This document shows, in pieces, positions 5,670-12,466 of a stretch of DNA of 13,214 nt; within the stretch, counting starts at the first letter, position 1, and each line of letters begins with the position of its first letter. This DNA is from Pseudomonadota bacterium (lineage in GTDB: Bacteria > Myxococcota > UBA9042 > PHBI01). The stretch spans positions 1 to 13,214 of the forward strand of contig SXIE01000025.1 in NCBI GenBank assembly GCA_005772945.1, given 5' to 3'. A program made the translations under genes and the position numbers. The notes under the pieces are model-generated. The model was not told the DNA's origin, made no database searches, and saw only the letters and a program-made list of their open reading frames with translations.

Positions 5670-7466
5670 TCAGAAGTCGCGCCAGCGGTCGACGGTGTCG
5701 CGGACGACCGTCTCGCCGGCCGGTGGGGCGACGACGCGATCGCCGAGGTCGGTGCCGTCGGCGTGCACCTCGACGCTCTCCCAGGTGCCGCGCGTGTATT
5801 TGTACTTCACCTCGACGCCGGCCGCGACGGGGACCTCGACGGTCCAGAGATCGCTGCCGAGCGGGGGCACGATCGCGAGCGACACGAGCCCCGGATTCCA
5901 CGGCCCGAGCGCGCTCGCGTCGCCCGCGACGTAGACGCGATCGGTGAAGGCCGGCACGTGCACGAAGAAGCGCAGCGGGACGAGGCCGGCGCCATGCACG
6001 GTGACGGCTCCGAGCGCCGCGGCCCCGAGGTAGGCGGCGCTGAGCGAGCCCGCGCCGGCTTGAAGCCCGCGGATCCGGTCGCCCTCGAGCGACGTCACCC
6101 CGCCGTCGGTCGTCGCCAGTTGCGCGCTCGCGGCCGCGATCGTGAGGCGCCCACTCGGGTCGTAGGCGGCTTCGACCGACACGCCCATCGTCGGACGCGG
6201 GCCGAGGTAGAGGCCATCGTGCCACGGCAGGATCTGCAGGCCGCTCGGCTTCCCGGTCATCGGGGCGCCCCAGAGTGATCGCAGGATCGCCGGCAGGCGC
6301 GCGCGCCAGGCATGCTCGTCGTGGGCCGCGCCGACGTCCTCGAGGTAGCCAAAGTCGGTGCCGAGTTCGAGGCCCAGCGCGAGCAGGCGATTGCGCAGGC
6401 GTTGCGAGCGCTCGACCGCGTCGTCCGCGGTCCAGCCGAGCTCCGCCTCGGCGGTCCCCATGTCGAGCCAGAGGCGCGTCGGGCGTGGCAGGGTGCCGGT
6501 TTCGATCGCCTCGAGCAGCGCCTCGCCATCCCACCACAAGGACGGTGACACGACGCCGAAGCGCCCGAAGAGCTGATTCGCGGGTGCCTCGGTCGCCATC
6601 CACAGCGAGATGAGTCCGCCGAGACTCGAGCCCATGACGGCCGTCGACTCGCGCGCGCACGCCGTGCGGAAGCTGGCGTCGATGGCGGGCTTGACGGCCT
6701 CGACGAGCCACCGGACGTAGTCCGCGCCGCGCCCGCCGCCCTCGATCGGGTCCTCGCTCGGGGTGTACTCGCCGACGCGATCGGCGTTGTTGGGGACGCC
6801 GACGATCATGAGCGGGCCGATGTCTCCTGAGGCGGTGAGGGCGTCGACCGCCTCGTCCACGCCCCACTCGCCGAACGCCGAGAACACGTCGTCGAAGAGG
6901 TTCTGGCCGTCGTGCATGTACATGACCGGGAAGCGCGCGGCGCTTTCGCTGTCGTAGTTCGCGGGCAGATAGACGGTCACGTCGCGCGCCGGCACGTTGC
7001 CCGCCGGGAGCCCGGAGAGATTGGCGTAGCGGCCGTTGCGCACGATCTGGACCTGGCCGATCCACGCGGGCGCCGTGCCGCAGGCGGGCGGCTGGGTCGT
7101 GTCGCTATCGGTGTCGCCGTCGCCGTGCGTGTCGCTCGGCGTGCTGTCGGGGGCGGCGGTGTCGCTGGGCGGGGTCTCGGTGACGGCGCTGTCGCTCGGC
7201 GTCGTTTCGGTCGCGGTGGTGTCGCTCGGCGTGCTGTCGGGGACGGCGGTGTCGCTCGGCGTCGTTTCGGTCGCGGCCGTCTCTTCCGTCGCGGTTTCCA
7301 CCGTCGTGCTGTCGGCCGTCGTGCCGTCCGCGGGCGCCGAAGTGGCGTCACGCGTGTCCGCGCTGCCGGTATCGGTCGCGTGGCTGTCGGCGCCCGGCGC
7401 GATCACCCCATCGTTGCATGCAAGCACAAGGATGCAACCACCGACCGCAGCCCACCGTGCGCGCAT
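5670..7466 (-). CDS. Lipoprotein esterase with repeat linker and C-terminal CBM20-like domain
   Basis: A 598-residue multidomain lipoprotein. The signal sequence ends in VLAC (Cys17). Residues 18-128 are an Asp/Ser/Thr/Pro-rich linker with five 10-residue repeats. Residues 135-405 are a PF00756-type esterase: VTVYLPANYD (163-172), YMHDGQNLFDD (183-193) at the oxyanion site, MGSSLGG with nucleophile Ser281, and AAHDEHAWRARLP with likely catalytic His382 in HDE. The acid is probably Asp335 or nearby. Residues 410-495 are an unassigned Gly/Ala-rich segment. Residues 500-598 resemble a CBM20/starch-binding or glycogen-binding E-set: VYVAGDASALGPWNP, then LWTVEVPVAAG, VKYKYTRGTWESVE, ending DGTDLGDR. 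Some Bacteroidota esterases carry a similar module at the N-terminus. A surface esterase acting on acylated polysaccharide is inferred. A strong ribosome site precedes ATG 7466. Confidence 0.85.
   Translation of the reverse strand: MRARWAAVGGCILVLACNDGVIAPGADSHATDTGSADTRDATSAPADGTTADSTTVETATEETAATETTPSDTAVPDSTPSDTTATETTPSDSAVTETPPSDTAAPDSTPSDTHGDGDTDSDTTQPPACGTAPAWIGQVQIVRNGRYANLSGLPAGNVPARDVTVYLPANYDSESAARFPVMYMHDGQNLFDDVFSAFGEWGVDEAVDALTASGDIGPLMIVGVPNNADRVGEYTPSEDPIEGGGRGADYVRWLVEAVKPAIDASFRTACARESTAVMGSSLGGLISLWMATEAPANQLFGRFGVVSPSLWWDGEALLEAIETGTLPRPTRLWLDMGTAEAELGWTADDAVERSQRLRNRLLALGLELGTDFGYLEDVGAAHDEHAWRARLPAILRSLWGAPMTGKPSGLQILPWHDGLYLGPRPTMGVSVEAAYDPSGRLTIAAASAQLATTDGGVTSLEGDRIRGLQAGAGSLSAAYLGAAALGAVTVHGAGLVPLRFFVHVPAFTDRVYVAGDASALGPWNPGLVSLAIVPPLGSDLWTVEVPVAAGVEVKYKYTRGTWESVEVHADGTDLGDRVVAPPAGETVVRDTVDRWRDF
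7131..7280 (-). repeat. Five in-frame 30-bp tandem repeats in the lipoprotein linker
   Basis: Five exact-length 30-bp units start at 7131, 7161, 7191, 7221 and 7251, each opening with GTCGCTCGGC (GTCGCTGGGC in the second) on the plus strand. They encode 10-residue units ending in TPSD or PPSD. Two sub-types exist: PDSTPSD (units at 7131 and 7221) and TETTPSD or TETPPSD (7161, 7191, 7251). The A-B-B-A-B order suggests growth partly by 60-bp duplication. Copy-number change would alter linker length without a frameshift. Confidence 0.93.
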
Positions 7467-7470
7467 GATC

Positions 7471-7480
7471 CCTTCCCCCT
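7471..7480 (-). promoter_or_regulatory. Strong ribosome binding site of the lipoprotein esterase
   Basis: On the minus strand AGGGGGAAGG lies 4 bp before ATG 7466, in the 24-bp gap after the TPR gene. It confirms the start that yields a signal sequence and lipobox. Confidence 0.65.
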
Positions 7481-7490
7481 CGTCGTCACA

Positions 7491-8609
7491 TCATGGCTTG
7501 GACTCGGCGCGCTTGAGCTCGAGGGCCTTGGCCTCCTCGCGCAACTTCGCGGCCTCGTCCTTCTTCCCCAGGCGATCCAGCGCCATCGCCTTGTTCTTCA
7601 TCGTCGTCGTGACCGTCGCGTCGCTGGACCCGAACTCCTGCTTCCGGATTTCGATCGCCTGATCGTACATCGAAATGGCGTCGGCGGGCTGGTTCATGCT
7701 GAGCAGCAGATTTGCGAAATTATTGAGCGTTTCCGCCACGTGCGGGTGCTGCCCGCCGAGCACTTCCTTGCGCATCGCGAGCGCCTCTTCGTACAGCTTC
7801 TTGGCCGTGACGTTGTCGCTCTTGGCGGCCAGCACGTCGGCGAGGTTCGCGAGCGCGGTCGCGTGATCGGCGTTGCGGCCGCCGTTGTCGCCCTTTTGCG
7901 CGAGCGTGCGCGCGCGCTCGAGCAACGACTTGGCGTCGTCCCAGCGCTTCTGCTCGCGGTAGACGAGCGCCAGATCGTTGAGGCTCGCGACCAGCGTCGG
8001 ATGCTCGGGCCCGAGCTCGTTCTCCTTGTCCTCGAGCGCGCTCTTGTGGAGCGCCTCGGCCTTCTCCCATTTCTTCTGGCGCCGATAGAGCTCGCCCAGG
8101 TTCGTCACGACGACCGCAATCGAGGCGACGTTCTGCTTGAACTTCTTGCGCTTGATGACGAGCGACGACTCGTAGGCCGCCTCCGCTTTGTCGAAGGCCT
8201 TCATCTGCTGGTAGACCACGCCCAGGCGATTCCAGACGTTCGAGGCGTCCGGGGACTGATCGATGCCGGTCTTCTTGAAGGCCTCGATCACCTGCTCGAG
8301 CAGCTGCGCCGACGCCGCCCACTGGCGCGACTCACGGTAGATGTCCGCCAAAAGGCGCAAGGTCTGGATGCGCCGGTCGTCGGTGGCGCCGAACACGTCG
8401 GCCTCGCCGAGGGCCTCGAGGGCCGCGGTTTCTGCGGCCCGGAAGTCCTTGTCGGCCACGAGCTGCTGGGCCTTCTCGAAGTTCGCTTTCCACTCCGCGC
8501 GCGCCGCGCCGGACGACACGAGGACCCCCAACGTCACGAGGGCGGCGACAAACGGCCCGATGAGAACGGTGGGCAGAAACGGGGGCAGGCGGCGGGGACA
8601 GGCGAGCAT
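7491..8609 (-). CDS. Exported TPR-repeat protein (kinesin-light-chain-like TPRs)
   Basis: A 372-residue protein with a Sec-type signal peptide (basic PRR at 5-7, hydrophobic 11-31, likely cleavage after ARA at 38) and little but tetratricopeptide repeats after it. About seven TPR units run from 40 to 365 with spacing near 42 residues, as in kinesin-light-chain-type arrays: LRLLADIYRESRQW (84-97), WNRLGVVYQQMKAFDKAEAAY (126-146), VTNLGELYRRQKKWEKAEAL (168-187), LNDLALVYREQKRWDDA (210-226), LANLADVL (253-260), LNNFANLLLSMNQPADAISMY (295-315). 'LGPEHPTLVASL' and 'LGGQHPHVAETL' are the typical inter-repeat links. It is a periplasmic scaffold by inference; no catalytic domain is visible and its partner is unknown. 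GAGGTGA just before ATG 8609 fixes the start; an open frame continues upstream to 8864 but overlaps the kinase gene. Confidence 0.88.
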   Translation of the reverse strand: MLACPRRLPPFLPTVLIGPFVAALVTLGVLVSSGAARAEWKANFEKAQQLVADKDFRAAETAALEALGEADVFGATDDRRIQTLRLLADIYRESRQWAASAQLLEQVIEAFKKTGIDQSPDASNVWNRLGVVYQQMKAFDKAEAAYESSLVIKRKKFKQNVASIAVVVTNLGELYRRQKKWEKAEALHKSALEDKENELGPEHPTLVASLNDLALVYREQKRWDDAKSLLERARTLAQKGDNGGRNADHATALANLADVLAAKSDNVTAKKLYEEALAMRKEVLGGQHPHVAETLNNFANLLLSMNQPADAISMYDQAIEIRKQEFGSSDATVTTTMKNKAMALDRLGKKDEAAKLREEAKALELKRAESKP

Positions 8610-8611
8610 GT

Positions 8612-8618
8612 TCACCTC
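8612..8618 (-). promoter_or_regulatory. Ribosome binding site deciding the TPR gene start
   Basis: GAGGTGA on the minus strand, a 7-base match to the anti-Shine-Dalgarno complement, lies 2 bp before ATG 8609. It argues against the 85-codon longer frame that starts at 8864 inside the kinase gene. Confidence 0.65.
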
Positions 8619-8650
8619 GTGCGACGAGCGACGTGGGAGCCGGGACGAGC

Positions 8651-10006
8651 CTACACGGCCGCGCCGACGGAGGAAAGCACCCCCCGCCGACGCGCCAGCG
8701 CGACCATCGGGGTGCGCAGATCGAGCGCCACGCCCAACCGATGCATGAGCCCTTTCATGCCGCTCGCGACGCGCACGACTGGCAGGATCTCGCTCGGCGG
8801 AGCGAGCTTCCAGAGCGACGGGTGCCCCACGATGTGCTTGCGCAGGGTCGCCGTCGGCCGCCACGCGCCGAAGTCGAACGGGCCGATCGTCGTGAACGGC
8901 GCCAGGACGCGCGTGACGAGCTCGCGGAAGAGCGCCTCGTCGACCTCCACGCCTTCCTTGCCGAACCCCAACGCGAGAAACGCGCGGAAGGCGGCCGGCA
9001 TATCATCGTCCCAGACCGCCGCGACCACGCGCAGGAGGCCGTCCGACAGGCGCGCCGGGACCTCTTTGATCGTCCCGAGATCGAGCACGCCGATGCGCCC
9101 ATCCGGGGTCCAGAGGAAGTTGCCCGGGTGCGGATCGCCATGGACGATCTGCTGCTCGAAGAAGAGCGTGAGCCAGGTGCCGAGGAGGCGCTCCGACGCG
9201 CGCGTACGGACCTCGGGCGTGGCGGCCGCGAGCGCACTATCGAGCTTCTCGCCCGCGAGATAGCTCATCATCAGGACGTCCGGCCGGGTCCACGCGGCGA
9301 TCGGCTCGGGCACGATGAAGAAGTCGCGGTGGGCCGGCTGGGTCAGCACCGCGCCGAAGCGCGCGAGGTTTTGGGCCTCGGCTTCGTAGTCGGACTCGGT
9401 GAGCACGGTCGTCCGGATCTCGGCCTCGAAAGCCTCTGCGCGGGCCTTGTCGATGACGACGCGGCTCAGCTTGAGGAGCGAGCGCAGGTTCCGCAGATCG
9501 CTCTCGAGCGCCTGCACGATGCCCGGGTATTGGACCTTGATCGCGACGTCGCGCCCGTCGTGAAGCGTGGCCCGATGCACCTGCCCGATGCTCGCTGCGC
9601 CGCATGGGTGTTGCTCGATGTGCGTGCAGACGGTCTCCGGCGCCGCTCCCCAGGCGCGCTCGAGCTGTCCCCGGACGGTCGCCCACGGCATCGGCGGCGC
9701 GTCCTTTTGGAGCCCCGCGAGCGCCCCCGCGAGCTCCGGCGGGACCAGATCCGGATCGGCCGAGAGGAGCTGCCCGAGCTTCATCGAGGCGCCCTTCATG
9801 CGCCCGAGCAGCCCCGCGATCTTGTGGCCTTCCTTGGCCAAGGTCCGCGACAGTGCCGCCTCGCGCCCCTCGCGCGACTTGAGCGTCACGAACGACGCGA
9901 TCTGCCGCCCGAGCACCGCCGTCGACAGCCCGAGCCCGCGCCCCGTCATCGCGCCAAAGCGCTGCCAGCGGCCGCGCGGTATCGCGTCGTCGTCGCGCGT
10001 CGCCAT
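8651..10006 (-). CDS. ABC1/ADCK/UbiB-family atypical kinase
   Basis: A 451-residue protein with the full UbiB-type signature set. KLGQ (76-79) is the KxGQ motif unique to the family. CGAASIGQVHRA (135-146) replaces the P-loop with the Ala-rich loop. VAIKVQYPG (154-162) holds the ATP-site Lys157. ESDYEAEAQN (204-213) is the conserved acidic helix, HGDPHPGN (289-296) the catalytic loop with Asp291, and VLDLG (307-311) the DFG equivalent with Asp309. Family members are ATPases or kinases tied to ubiquinone synthesis and lipid homeostasis. There is no ubi gene here and no clear C-terminal membrane helix pair like that of UbiB, so I give no symbol. ATG 10006 lies 1 bp after the SDR stop, with GGGTG upstream, giving translational coupling; an in-frame start at 10051 would overlap the SDR gene. 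The neighbouring dienoyl-CoA reductase and cls genes favour a lipid role. Confidence 0.92.
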   Translation of the reverse strand: MATRDDDAIPRGRWQRFGAMTGRGLGLSTAVLGRQIASFVTLKSREGREAALSRTLAKEGHKIAGLLGRMKGASMKLGQLLSADPDLVPPELAGALAGLQKDAPPMPWATVRGQLERAWGAAPETVCTHIEQHPCGAASIGQVHRATLHDGRDVAIKVQYPGIVQALESDLRNLRSLLKLSRVVIDKARAEAFEAEIRTTVLTESDYEAEAQNLARFGAVLTQPAHRDFFIVPEPIAAWTRPDVLMMSYLAGEKLDSALAAATPEVRTRASERLLGTWLTLFFEQQIVHGDPHPGNFLWTPDGRIGVLDLGTIKEVPARLSDGLLRVVAAVWDDDMPAAFRAFLALGFGKEGVEVDEALFRELVTRVLAPFTTIGPFDFGAWRPTATLRKHIVGHPSLWKLAPPSEILPVVRVASGMKGLMHRLGVALDLRTPMVALARRRGVLSSVGAAV

Positions 10007-10007
10007 C

Positions 10008-10802
10008 TCAGTCACCCATGAGGTAGGCGCCATTGAGCCACGCGCCGCCATCGACGACGAGCACCGCGCCCGTCACGTAGCGCGCGGCGTCGGACGCCAA
10101 GAAGAGCGCCGCGTCGGCGATCTCTTCGCACGTCCCGAGGCGCTTCAGCGGGACCTTCGAGGCCAGCTTCTCTTTGAACCCGGGCGGCGCGAGGCGCTTC
10201 ATGCCCTCGGTGTCGTCGATCGGGCCGGGCGCGATCGCGTTGACGCGGATCCCGGCCGGGCCCCACTCGACGGCGAGGTGCTTGGTCATGGCGTCGATGG
10301 CCGCCTTGGCGCTGCCCGCGTGCACCTGGAACGGCACGCCCGTGTATTGCAGCGTCGCCGAGATGTTGATGATGACGCCGCCGGTGTCCTTGAGCGCCTT
10401 GGTGAAGGCGGCCTTCGAGACGTTGTAGGTCCCGAGCGTGTCGATGGCGTGGACGGTCGCGAAGCCCTTGTAGGAGAGGGCGGCGGCGGGCGCGAGGAAG
10501 TTGCCGGCGGCATTGTTGACCAGGATGTCGACCCGGCCGAACGTCTGCATCGCCTGGTCGAAGGCGGCCTCGATCTGTGTCGGTTCGCGCACGTCGGCGA
10601 CCACCGGCAGCGCGCGGCGGCCGGTCGCGGCGGCGAGCTCGCGCGCGGCGACCTCGAGGCGCTCGGCGTTGCGGCTGACGATCACCGCGTCGGCGCCGTG
10701 CTCCATCATCTTGAGCACGATGCCGCGGCCGATGCCGCTGCCGCCGCCTGTGACGAAGACGACCTTGCCTTGGAGGATGTCGGGTTTGAAGCTGCTGCGC
10801 AT
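10008..10802 (-). CDS. SDR oxidoreductase, 2,4-dienoyl-CoA reductase-like
   Basis: A 264-residue short-chain dehydrogenase/reductase. The Rossmann site VTGGGSGIG (17-25) and NNAAGN (96-101) are clear, with VSRN (42-45) after beta-2 suggesting NADPH preference. The usual YxxxK is absent: the region reads [24 protein letters not shown] (159-182), keeping Lys166 but with Ala where Tyr is expected. This pattern, with [14 protein letters not shown] after it, matches mitochondrial and peroxisomal 2,4-dienoyl-CoA reductases (DECR), which use a different Tyr. These reduce 2,4-dienoyl-CoA to 3-enoyl-CoA in the breakdown of polyunsaturated fatty acids. It leads the minus-strand run. GGAG 6 bp before ATG 10802 favours this start over GTG 10817. 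A broader SDR activity remains possible. Confidence 0.88.
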   Translation of the reverse strand: MRSSFKPDILQGKVVFVTGGGSGIGRGIVLKMMEHGADAVIVSRNAERLEVAARELAAATGRRALPVVADVREPTQIEAAFDQAMQTFGRVDILVNNAAGNFLAPAAALSYKGFATVHAIDTLGTYNVSKAAFTKALKDTGGVIINISATLQYTGVPFQVHAGSAKAAIDAMTKHLAVEWGPAGIRVNAIAPGPIDDTEGMKRLAPPGFKEKLASKVPLKRLGTCEEIADAALFLASDAARYVTGAVLVVDGGAWLNGAYLMGD

Positions 10803-10808
10803 GGGGGT

Positions 10809-10812
10809 CTCC
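10809..10812 (-). promoter_or_regulatory. Ribosome binding site deciding the SDR start
   Basis: GGAG on the minus strand lies 6 bp before ATG 10802. The alternative GTG at 10817 lies upstream of it and would place this site inside the gene. Confidence 0.55.
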
Positions 10813-10827
10813 GGCACCGAGCGCCTT

Positions 10828-10848
10828 GATTGGCGCCCTTCGCCAATC
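10828..10848. promoter_or_regulatory. Perfect 8-bp inverted repeat (candidate operator) between SDR and cls
   Basis: GATTGGCG (10828-10835), a 5-bp spacer CCCTT, then CGCCAATC (10841-10848), an exact reverse complement. It lies in the 119-bp divergent region. The left arm covers the -35 of the cls-facing promoter candidate and the right arm lies between -35 and -10, a usual place for a dimeric repressor such as a TetR- or MarR-type protein. It starts 26 bp before the SDR ATG, so it could also act in that leader. The bound protein is unknown. Confidence 0.5.
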
Positions 10849-10857
10849 TGTTAAGAT
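10830..10857 (+). promoter_or_regulatory. Candidate sigma-70 promoter with extended -10, facing cls
   Basis: TTGGCG (10830-10835), 16-bp spacer, TAAGAT (10852-10857), preceded by TGT as an extended -10 element. The predicted start near 10864 leaves a leader of about 58 bp before GTG 10922. Opposite, TTGACT (10871-10866, minus) could be a -35 for the SDR, but the matching -10 (GATTGG) is poor. Confidence 0.42.
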
Positions 10858-10921
10858 GCGCGGCGAGTCAAGCACCACCGCCTGGTTTCCCCGTGGAGAC
10901 CCCCAAGCTGTCCGAGGACCT

Positions 10922-12466
10922 GTGGACGTCGGGCTCGTCATCACGTTCGTCGTCGCCCTGCAGCTGGCCGTCATCTTCGGCTTCGTGCTGCTCGAGCGTC
11001 GGGAACCACAGGCCACGCTCGCCTGGATCCTCGGCGTCGTGCTGGTCCCGGTGCTGGGCGTCTTCACGTATCTCCTCTTGGGCCTGTCGCGCAGCGTCAA
11101 GCGCCACCGCGCCGCGGCGCGCGTCGTGGCGCGCACGCGCGAGGTCTTCGGCCGCTGGGAGGTCGCCCGCAAGGCCCGCGGTCGCGGCACGGCGCGCCGA
11201 CCCCAGCGCACGCGCGCGCTCACGACGCTGGCCGAGCGCACCTCGGACGCGCACGCCTGCCCCGGCAATCGCGTCGCGATCCTCATCGACGCGGCCCAGA
11301 CCTACGAGGCCATGCGCGCCGCCATCGCCGCCGCGCGCCACCATGTCCACGTCGAGTTCTACATCATCCAACCGGACGACTCCGGGCGTCAGCTGCGCGA
11401 CCAGCTCGTCGAGCGCGCCAAGGCCGGCGTCCAGATCCGCGTCCTCTGCGATGCCCTTGGTAGCATGCGCCTGCCCTCGGATTTCTGGGATCCGCTCGTC
11501 GCCGCGGGCGGGCGCGCCGCCTACTTCGGGCGGATCCGACTCGCGCCGCTCGTGCGGCGTCGCGACCACGTCAACTTCCGCAACCACCGCAAGATCATCA
11601 TCGTCGACGGGCTCATCGGATTGACGGGCGGCATCAACATCGGGCGCGAGTACCTCGGGCTCGACCCGGCCTTTGGCGCCTGGCGCGACACGCACCTTCG
11701 CATCGAGGGGCCCGCGACGTTGGGCCTCCAACAGACCTTCGTCGAAGACTGGCTCGTGACGACCGGCGAGATCCTGGACGGCGCGCCGTATTTCCCCGAG
11801 CCCGTCGCGCTGCCCGTCAGCCGCGAGACGGAGCGGCCGCGCGTGGAGCACAGCGAGTGGGAGGCGGCTCCCGACGTGCGCCCGCTCACGACGGCGACCG
11901 CGGAGGCGCCGGGCGGCGACACGATCGTGCAGTGCGTCGCGTCGGGCCCCGATCGCCCGTGGGCCGTCATCCATCAGATGTACGCGCTCGGGATCGCCTA
12001 CGCCGAGCGGCGCGTCTGGGCGACCAGCCCGTACTTCGTGCCCGATCGCGTGATGCAGATGGCGCTCGTCACGGCCGCCTTGCGCGGGGTCGACGTGCGG
12101 CTCCTCGTCCCCAAGCGCTCCGACAGTCGCCTGGTCGACTTGGCCTCGCGCTACTACTTCCCGGAGCTGCTCGAGGCGGGCGTGCGCATCTTCGAGTACG
12201 GGGCCGGTTTCCTCCACGCCAAGTCCCTCGTGGTCGACGATTGGCTGGCCGCAATCGGCAGCTCGAACATGGACATCCGCAGCTTCCAGCTCAACTACGA
12301 GCTGTCCGCGTTCGTCTATGATCGGCGCGTGACCGAGGTGCTCGCGTCGCAGTTCGAGGCCGATCTGGCGCGCGCCCAGGAGGTGCCCAAGGGCTGGGCC
12401 AAGCGGCTCTCGTATGGACGCCGGCTGCTGCATGCCGCGGCGGGCCTCCTGTCGCCGCTGCTGTGA
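10922..12466 (+). CDS. cls: Cardiolipin synthase (phospholipase D superfamily)
   Basis: A 514-residue inner-membrane enzyme that makes cardiolipin, usually from two phosphatidylglycerols. Two N-terminal membrane helices (about 3-24 and 31-54), separated by ERREPQATLAW, are typical of bacterial Cls. Two complete PLD motifs are present: HRKIIIVD (H222, K224, D229), preceded by the family's RDHVNFRNH and followed by GLTGGINIG; and HAKSLVVD (H432, K434, D439), followed by IGSSNMDIRSF. YIIQPDDSG and TSPYFVPD (368-375) also fit. GTG 10922 is chosen because it starts right at the first helix, gives a normal length, and follows GAGGA (10914-10918), though at short spacing. In-frame ATG 10856 overlaps the predicted -10 and lacks a ribosome site. 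Diverges from the SDR gene; the next gene overlaps by 4 bp. Confidence 0.92.
   Translation: MDVGLVITFVVALQLAVIFGFVLLERREPQATLAWILGVVLVPVLGVFTYLLLGLSRSVKRHRAAARVVARTREVFGRWEVARKARGRGTARRPQRTRALTTLAERTSDAHACPGNRVAILIDAAQTYEAMRAAIAAARHHVHVEFYIIQPDDSGRQLRDQLVERAKAGVQIRVLCDALGSMRLPSDFWDPLVAAGGRAAYFGRIRLAPLVRRRDHVNFRNHRKIIIVDGLIGLTGGINIGREYLGLDPAFGAWRDTHLRIEGPATLGLQQTFVEDWLVTTGEILDGAPYFPEPVALPVSRETERPRVEHSEWEAAPDVRPLTTATAEAPGGDTIVQCVASGPDRPWAVIHQMYALGIAYAERRVWATSPYFVPDRVMQMALVTAALRGVDVRLLVPKRSDSRLVDLASRYYFPELLEAGVRIFEYGAGFLHAKSLVVDDWLAAIGSSNMDIRSFQLNYELSAFVYDRRVTEVLASQFEADLARAQEVPKGWAKRLSYGRRLLHAAAGLLSPLL

Noticed and set aside
7131..7280. 30-bp repeats as a CRISPR array
   Set aside because: The units are contiguous with no spacers, stay in frame inside a protein linker, and no cas gene is nearby.
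6912..9263. 783-residue plus-strand open frame across the esterase, TPR and kinase genes
   Set aside because: It spans three well-supported minus-strand genes and shows no recognisable domain; it is a codon-bias shadow.
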